64,000 nucleotides of DNA from Nonomuraea fuscirosea. GTDB taxonomy: Bacteria; Actinomycetota; Actinomycetes; Streptosporangiales; Streptosporangiaceae. The stretch is from NCBI RefSeq assembly GCF_003001935.1, contig NZ_PVNG01000001.1, positions 434,001 to 498,000 on the forward strand, read 5' to 3'. A model generated the notes under the pieces. It was not told the DNA's origin, ran no database searches, and worked only from the letters and a program-made list of their open reading frames with translations. The stretch's first letter is position 1. Each line of letters starts with the position of its first letter. The position numbers and the translations under genes are program-made. Below are positions 58,962 through 64,000 of the stretch, one piece after another.

Positions 58962-60071
58962 ATGCGGATCCTGCACACCTCCGACTGGCACCTCGGGCGC
59001 TCCTTCCACCGCGAGAGCCTGCTCTCCGGGCAGGCCGCGTTCGTCGACCACCTGGTGGAGACGGTGCGGGCCGAGCGGGTCGACGTGGTGGCGATCGCCG
59101 GCGACGTCTACGACAGGGCGCTGCCCCCGGTCGACGCCGTGGCCCTGCTCGACGAGGCGCTCGGCCGGCTGCGCGCGGCCGGCGCGCGGGTGGTGCTGAT
59201 CAGCGGCAACCACGACTCGGCGCTGCGGCTGCGGTTCGGCTCGGCGCTGTTCGAGCCCGCGGGCGTCCACGTACGCACCTGGCCCGGCCAGTCGTGGGAG
59301 CCGGTGCTGGTCGGCGACGTGGCCTTCTACGGCATCCCCTACCTGGAGCCCGAGCTGGTCAGGGCCGACTGGGAGCTGCCCGACCGCAGCCACACCGCCG
59401 CCATCGCGCACGCGATGACCCGCATCAGGGCCGACGCCGCGCGTCACCGCGCCTCGGTCGTGCTGTCCCACTGCTTCGTGACCGGCGGGCAGGCCAGCGA
59501 CAGCGAACGCGACATCAGCGTGGGCGGCGTCGCTCACGTGCCGCTGAGCGCGTTCGACGGCGTCGACTACGTGGCGCTCGGCCACCTGCACGGCCGGCAG
59601 CGCATGTCGGAGACCGTCCGCTACTCCGGCTCCCCGCTGGCCTACTCCTTCTCCGAGGTGGGCCACGTCAAGGGGTCGTGGCTGGTCACGCTGGGGGAGG
59701 AGACGGAGTTCGTGCCCGCCCCCGTGCCCCGGCCGGTGGGCCGGCTGCGCGGTGAGCTCGACGATCTGCTGAGCGCCCCGCGTTACGCCGCCTACGAGGA
59801 CCACTGGCTGCAGATCGTGCTGACCGACCCCGTACGCCCGAAATCGGCGATGGACCGGCTGCGCGCCCGCTTCCCGCACACCCTCGCCCTGTCCTTCGAC
59901 CCGGCCGGCGGCGCGCCCGCCGCCCAGCCCGTGCGCCTCAACGGGCGGCCGGAGGCGGAGGTCGCCCTCGACTTCGTCAGGGAGGTGCGCGGCGAGCCTG
60001 CCGCACCCGAGGAGGAAGACCTGCTAAGACAGGCCATCGAGGCGTCGAGGGTGAAGGAGACGATGGCGTAG
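58962..60071 (+). CDS. sbcD: SbcD, nuclease subunit of SbcCD
   Basis: A 369-residue Mre11-type exonuclease. All metal-site motifs are present in order: HTSDWHLG, GDVYDR, SGNHDS, LSHCF and GHLHG, followed by the C-terminal capping domain. With SbcC it cleaves hairpins and protein-blocked ends, an activity that limits long palindromes and repeats. The SbcC start overlaps its stop by one base (TAGTG), so subunits are made together. Length and motifs are typical, so no change in function is expected. Confidence 0.95.
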   Translation: MRILHTSDWHLGRSFHRESLLSGQAAFVDHLVETVRAERVDVVAIAGDVYDRALPPVDAVALLDEALGRLRAAGARVVLISGNHDSALRLRFGSALFEPAGVHVRTWPGQSWEPVLVGDVAFYGIPYLEPELVRADWELPDRSHTAAIAHAMTRIRADAARHRASVVLSHCFVTGGQASDSERDISVGGVAHVPLSAFDGVDYVALGHLHGRQRMSETVRYSGSPLAYSFSEVGHVKGSWLVTLGEETEFVPAPVPRPVGRLRGELDDLLSAPRYAAYEDHWLQIVLTDPVRPKSAMDRLRARFPHTLALSFDPAGGAPAAQPVRLNGRPEAEVALDFVREVRGEPAAPEEEDLLRQAIEASRVKETMA

Positions 60072-63000
60072 TGCGGCCGCACAGGCTCTCGCTGACGGCG
60101 TTCGGGTCGTTTCCCGGCACGGAGACGGTCGACTTCGACGCCCTGGCCGAGGCGGGCCTCTTCCTCGTCCACGGTCCCACCGGCGCGGGCAAGACCACGA
60201 TCCTCGACGCGCTGTGCTTCGCCCTCTACGGCCAGGTCCCCGGGCAGCGCAACAGCGCCCGCAGCCTGCGCTGCGACCACGCCCCGCCCACGGTGGGGCC
60301 GTCGGTCACGCTGGAGGTGACGCTCCGCGGCCGGTTACTGCGCATCCAGCGCTCCCCGGCCTGGCAGCGGCCCAAGCTGCGGGGCACGGGGTTCACCGAG
60401 GAGAAGTCCAAGGTCGTCCTGTCGGAGTGGCAGGGCGCCGACTGGCACGGCCTGACCACCCGCCTCGACGAGGCCGGCGACCTGGTGAGCGGGCTGCTCG
60501 GCATGAACGCCGGCCAGTTCTGCCAGGTGGCGATGCTGCCGCAGGGCGACTTCGCCAGGTTCCTGCGCGCCGACGGCGACGAGCGCTCGAAGCTGCTCGA
60601 ACGGCTCTTCACGGTCAAGATCTTCACGGCGGCGGAGTCGTGGCTGGCCGAACACCGCAAACTGGCCTGGCGCGAGGCGCAGGAGCTCCGGCAGCAGGTG
60701 GACTACGCGGTCAAGCGCGTCGAGGAAGTAGCCGGCGACGACCTCCCGGCCCTCCTCACCGCCCGCCCCCTCACCGCGCCGGTGCCCGCTGTGGCGCCGG
60801 CTGAGGGGAGCGTCTCCGAGCCGTCGCTCTTCGACTGGCCCGCCTCCTCAGCACCGTCCGATGCCTCCGCCGAGGGCACGACCGGGGGAGACGAGGCGGC
60901 GGCAGACACGCCCAAGGAGGACCAAGCCGAGGAGGACAACGGCGGGGGAGACGCGGCCGAGGGGGAGTCGGGCGGGGAAGAGGTGCCGACGCCGGAGGAT
61001 GATCCGTTGCGGTGGGCCGGGGCGCTGCTCGATGCCGCGCGGGCCGTCGTGCGGCGGGCCGACGGCGAGCTCGCCACCGCCGGGCACGCGGTTCGAGCGG
61101 CGCGGACGCGATTCGACCAGGCCGCGGCGCTCGCCGACCGGCAGCGCCGCCACGCCGAGGCCCTCACGCTGCGCCGTACCCTCGACGAGCGCGCCGACGA
61201 ACGCGCCGACCTGCAGGCCATCCTCGACGACGCCGCCAGGGCGGATCGGGTGCGCCCGCTCATCACCGTCGCCGGACAGCGCGCCGAGGCCGCCACCAAG
61301 GCCCGCACGTTGGCCGCCGACGCCCTAGCCAGAGCCCGCCCCCTGCTGTCCGCCGCCGACACCGTCGCACATCGGGGCCAGACTCCCGCGCACCCGCCCG
61401 CTCCGACGCCTCGGTCTACTTCGGCCACCTCGACCACCCCGGCTGATACGACTCCTTGGACTGCTCCGGCCGGTGCGAACGCCGCGACTGGTGCGAACGC
61501 CCCGGCCGCTGCGAACGTCCCGGCCACGTCGGACGCTTCGGGCACTCTCGACGCGGCCGGTTCGCCGTCCGTGGCCGAGCTGGCGGCGCTGGAGCGGCGG
61601 CGGCAGGACGAGATCGCCCGTCTCCAGGAGCTCCTCACCGAGGAGGCCAGGCTTTCGGTGGTCCGCCGCGACCTGCTGCGGGTGGAGGAGGAGCTGGCCG
61701 GGCTGGTCAGGGCCGACGAGGACGTGGCGGCCCGGCTGGCCAGGCTCCCCGAGCTGATCGAACGGGCGGAGGCCAGGCTCGCCGCGGCCCGGGTCGACGC
61801 CGCCAGGGTGCCCGCGGCGCGGGCCGTACGCGATGCCGCCGCCCATCTGATCGAGATCGACGGTGAGCTGTCCAGGCTGGCGGCGGAGCTCGACACGCTG
61901 GCGCAGCGCGAGGCCGAGGTGGCCGCCGCGGAGGCCGAGCTGCCCGAACGGCTCGCCGACGCGAACGCGGCCCTGGCGGACGTACGCGCGCAGGCGGCGG
62001 CCGTCCCGGCGGCGAGCGCGGCCCTTGACGCGGCCAGGGCGGCGCTGGAGGCCACCCACCGCCGCGAAGCCCTCGCGGGCGAGCTGGAGTCCGCCGCCGC
62101 CCGGCATCAGGTGCTCGTCGACCAGGCGCAAGCCCTGCGCGAACGGTGGCTCGACCTGCGCCAGGCCCGCATCGACGGCATGGCCGCCGAGCTGGCCCGC
62201 GACCTGGCCGACGGGCGGCCGTGCGCGGTCTGCGGCTCCGAGCACCATCCCCACCCGGCCTCTCCCGCCGAGAGCGCACCTTCGGCCGACGACGAACACG
62301 AGGCCGAGTCCGCCCACGAGGCGGCCCTCGCGAGCCGGGAGGAAGCCGAGCGCACTCTCGCCGCCATCGGTTCCCGCCACGCCGACGCCGTGGAAGCCAC
62401 CGCCGGTCTCGACGTCGACACGGCCGCCGAGCAGGTGGAACAGGCCGCGCAGGAGGTCGCCCGCCTGCGATCGGCGGCCGACCGCGAGCCCGCCCTGGCC
62501 GCCACGCTCGAACGCATCGAAACCGAGCGCGAACGCGTCCGCGACCAGGCGAGGGAGATCGCCGAAGCCCTCGCCGCCCACCGTGCCCACAGAAGGCAAC
62601 TGACCGCCGAACGAGCCCGCGTCCAAGCCCAACTCGCCCAGACCACAGCGAACACCGGCCCTCAAGCACGCGTGGACGCCGCTCCATCGCACGCCCAGCC
62701 GTCCGCGACCCCGTCACACGCCGGACCGCACGCGGCCCCGCCGCACGCCCCGCCGCACGCCGAGTCGGACGCGGGCCCACACGCCCGGCCGCAGATGATC
62801 ACATCCGACGGCGCCACCGAACCCGAGTGGACCGCATCCGGCGAGGCAGGCGCGCCAGGCGGCGCCGGGGCCGAGGCGCTTGCGGCCGGTGAGGTCGCGG
62901 CTGACGGGCCTGCGGTGCTTGATGCCGCCGAGCGTGAGCTGCGCAGGCTGGAGGCGTCGGCGGCGCAGGAGGCCACACTGGCGCAGGAGACGGAGGGGCT

Positions 63001-64000
63001 CAACCGGGACCGGTTGGAGCAGGAGGAACGCGGACGGCGGGTGGCCGCGCGGCTGGCCGCCTGCCGCACCAGGCACGAGGAGCTGAGCGGCGACGCCGGC
63101 CGGTTGAGCGCGCGGCTGGACGCGGCGCGCGGCGACGACGCCACCCTCTCCGCCCGCCTGTCCCGGCTCAACGACGAGGCCGAGCTGCTGCGCGAGGCGC
63201 TGGAGGCCACGCAGTCGGCGGTGACGGCCCGCGCCGAGCGGGACGCGGCCCGGCGGGCGGCCGAGCAGGCGGCGCTCGAAGCGGGGTTCGGTGACGTGGG
63301 GGAGGCGGAGGCCGCGTACCGGAGCCCGGCGGAACGGGAGAGCAAGGCGGAGCTGCTGCGCCGGCTGGACGACGAGCATTCCGCCGTGAGCGGCGTGCTG
63401 GCCGATCCCGAGCTGGTGGCGGCGGCGGCCGAACCCGCACCCGACCTGGCCGCGATCGGGGCCGGGCGCGACGAGCTGGAGGCGGCGTACACCAGGCTGT
63501 CCAGCGCCCTCGACCGGGCGCGGGCCAGGGCGCGGCGGCTGGAGGAGCTGCACGCCGAGCTGTCGGAACGCATCGAGCACTGGCGGCCGGCCGCCGAGCG
63601 GCACCGGCTGGCCGAGCGGATGGCGGCCCTGGCCAGCGGCACCTCCGGCGACAACCAGTGGAGCATGAGCCTGTCCTCCTACGTGCTGGGCGAGCGGCTG
63701 CGCCAGGTCGTGGACGCCGCGAACGAACGGCTCGACCACATGTCGGGCGGCCGCTACCTGCTGCGGCACGACCTGCGGAAGACGGCCGGCTCCCGCACCC
63801 GCGCGGGCGGCGGGCTGGGGCTGCGTGTGGCCGACGGCTGGACCGGCGTCGACCGCGACCCGGCCACCTTGTCCGGCGGCGAGAGCTTCATCACCTCCCT
63901 GGCCCTGGCGCTGGGGCTGGCCGACGTCGTCACGGCCGAGGCGGGCGGCGCGGAGCTGGGCACGCTGTTCGTGGACGAGGGGTTCGGCACGCTCGACGAG
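60071..64000 (+). CDS. sbcC: SbcC ATPase (3' end beyond window), unusually long
   Basis: The first 1310 codons of the SbcC subunit; the frame is still open at the edge. Start GTG 60071 overlaps the sbcD stop. Walker A HGPTGAGKTT (about 40), then a Q-loop MLPQGDFARFL, two long coiled-coil arms around the zinc hook PCAVCGSEHHPHP (Cys at about 718 and 721), signature LSGGESF (about 1275) and Walker B TLFVDEGFGTLDE at the very end. Known SbcC proteins are about 1000-1050 residues; the excess lies in three disordered insertions, at about 236-310 (acidic), 438-496 (Ala/Thr/Pro) and 860-935 (His/Pro/Ala). It forms the ATP-driven clamp of the SbcCD nuclease. Confidence 0.93.
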   Translation, partial: MRPHRLSLTAFGSFPGTETVDFDALAEAGLFLVHGPTGAGKTTILDALCFALYGQVPGQRNSARSLRCDHAPPTVGPSVTLEVTLRGRLLRIQRSPAWQRPKLRGTGFTEEKSKVVLSEWQGADWHGLTTRLDEAGDLVSGLLGMNAGQFCQVAMLPQGDFARFLRADGDERSKLLERLFTVKIFTAAESWLAEHRKLAWREAQELRQQVDYAVKRVEEVAGDDLPALLTARPLTAPVPAVAPAEGSVSEPSLFDWPASSAPSDASAEGTTGGDEAAADTPKEDQAEEDNGGGDAAEGESGGEEVPTPEDDPLRWAGALLDAARAVVRRADGELATAGHAVRAARTRFDQAAALADRQRRHAEALTLRRTLDERADERADLQAILDDAARADRVRPLITVAGQRAEAATKARTLAADALARARPLLSAADTVAHRGQTPAHPPAPTPRSTSATSTTPADTTPWTAPAGANAATGANAPAAANVPATSDASGTLDAAGSPSVAELAALERRRQDEIARLQELLTEEARLSVVRRDLLRVEEELAGLVRADEDVAARLARLPELIERAEARLAAARVDAARVPAARAVRDAAAHLIEIDGELSRLAAELDTLAQREAEVAAAEAELPERLADANAALADVRAQAAAVPAASAALDAARAALEATHRREALAGELESAAARHQVLVDQAQALRERWLDLRQARIDGMAAELARDLADGRPCAVCGSEHHPHPASPAESAPSADDEHEAESAHEAALASREEAERTLAAIGSRHADAVEATAGLDVDTAAEQVEQAAQEVARLRSAADREPALAATLERIETERERVRDQAREIAEALAAHRAHRRQLTAERARVQAQLAQTTANTGPQARVDAAPSHAQPSATPSHAGPHAAPPHAPPHAESDAGPHARPQMITSDGATEPEWTASGEAGAPGGAGAEALAAGEVAADGPAVLDAAERELRRLEASAAQEATLAQETEGLNRDRLEQEERGRRVAARLAACRTRHEELSGDAGRLSARLDAARGDDATLSARLSRLNDEAELLREALEATQSAVTARAERDAARRAAEQAALEAGFGDVGEAEAAYRSPAERESKAELLRRLDDEHSAVSGVLADPELVAAAAEPAPDLAAIGAGRDELEAAYTRLSSALDRARARARRLEELHAELSERIEHWRPAAERHRLAERMAALASGTSGDNQWSMSLSSYVLGERLRQVVDAANERLDHMSGGRYLLRHDLRKTAGSRTRAGGGLGLRVADGWTGVDRDPATLSGGESFITSLALALGLADVVTAEAGGAELGTLFVDEGFGTLDE

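Overview
The window is one contiguous piece of a very GC-rich actinobacterial chromosome, most likely a filamentous actinomycete of the Streptosporangiaceae type (Nonomuraea-like). That placement is an inference from gene content: a MsiK-type shared sugar ATPase, a eukaryote-type glutamine synthetase (GSII) with GlnR-like boxes, a DUF1876 protein, an LCP wall enzyme, small SLT-fold wall hydrolases, a LAL-type LuxR giant, NNH7-type NACHT NTPase, and many starts preceded 5-7 nt by a TANNNT box, as expected for leaderless mRNAs. I see no rRNA, tRNA, insertion sequence, phage gene or CRISPR array.

Layout. 1-2293: the two halves of a heterodimeric ABC exporter (left one cut by the window edge). 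2447-8059: nucleoside deaminase, orphan sensor kinase, a large antisense NACHT NTPase, TetR regulator. 8087-9950: two small secreted SLT-like wall hydrolases and a glutathione-peroxidase-like enzyme. 9989-14999: LAL-type LuxR regulator coupled to an alpha/beta hydrolase, then a NicX/M29-like enzyme. 15058-17522: LacI regulator and MsiK with matching operators. 17643-25946: SDR, PQQ sugar dehydrogenase lipoprotein, CMD protein, a lipoprotein paired with an unusual FtsH-like membrane AAA protease, TerC, small lipoprotein. 26035-30610: GSII, ALDH plus GalU-type enzyme, DUF1876, DUF985 cupin. 30635-30973: relic of a secreted carbohydrate-active enzyme.

31004-38792 is the most interesting block: five genes, SWIM zinc finger / DUF5691 / MoxR AAA+ / DUF5682 / VWA, every junction a 4-base ATGA overlap, the last one passing through a 15-codon micro-ORF. 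MoxR plus VWA modules remodel or assemble metal-loaded complexes in known systems; here the target and purpose are unknown.

38799-49538 holds a DHA2 drug exporter with divergent TetR and a clear inverted-repeat operator, an MFS plus an enolase-superfamily protein that lacks both catalytic lysines, a membrane-anchored methyltransferase fusion, and a sugar-acid uptake and dehydration cluster (MFS / GntR / mandelate-racemase-type enzyme). 49627-58856: ankyrin protein, ROK regulator, a polar amino-acid ABC importer without its ATPase, LCP transferase, enoyl-CoA hydratase, two alpha/beta hydrolases. 58962-64000: SbcD and an oversized SbcC (cut at the right edge).

A theme running through the whole window is short tandem-repeat expansion. 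At least five genes contain in-frame repeats of 15, 21, 33 or 39 bp, always in linker-like positions, and several intergenic gaps carry arrays of 17-44 bp units.
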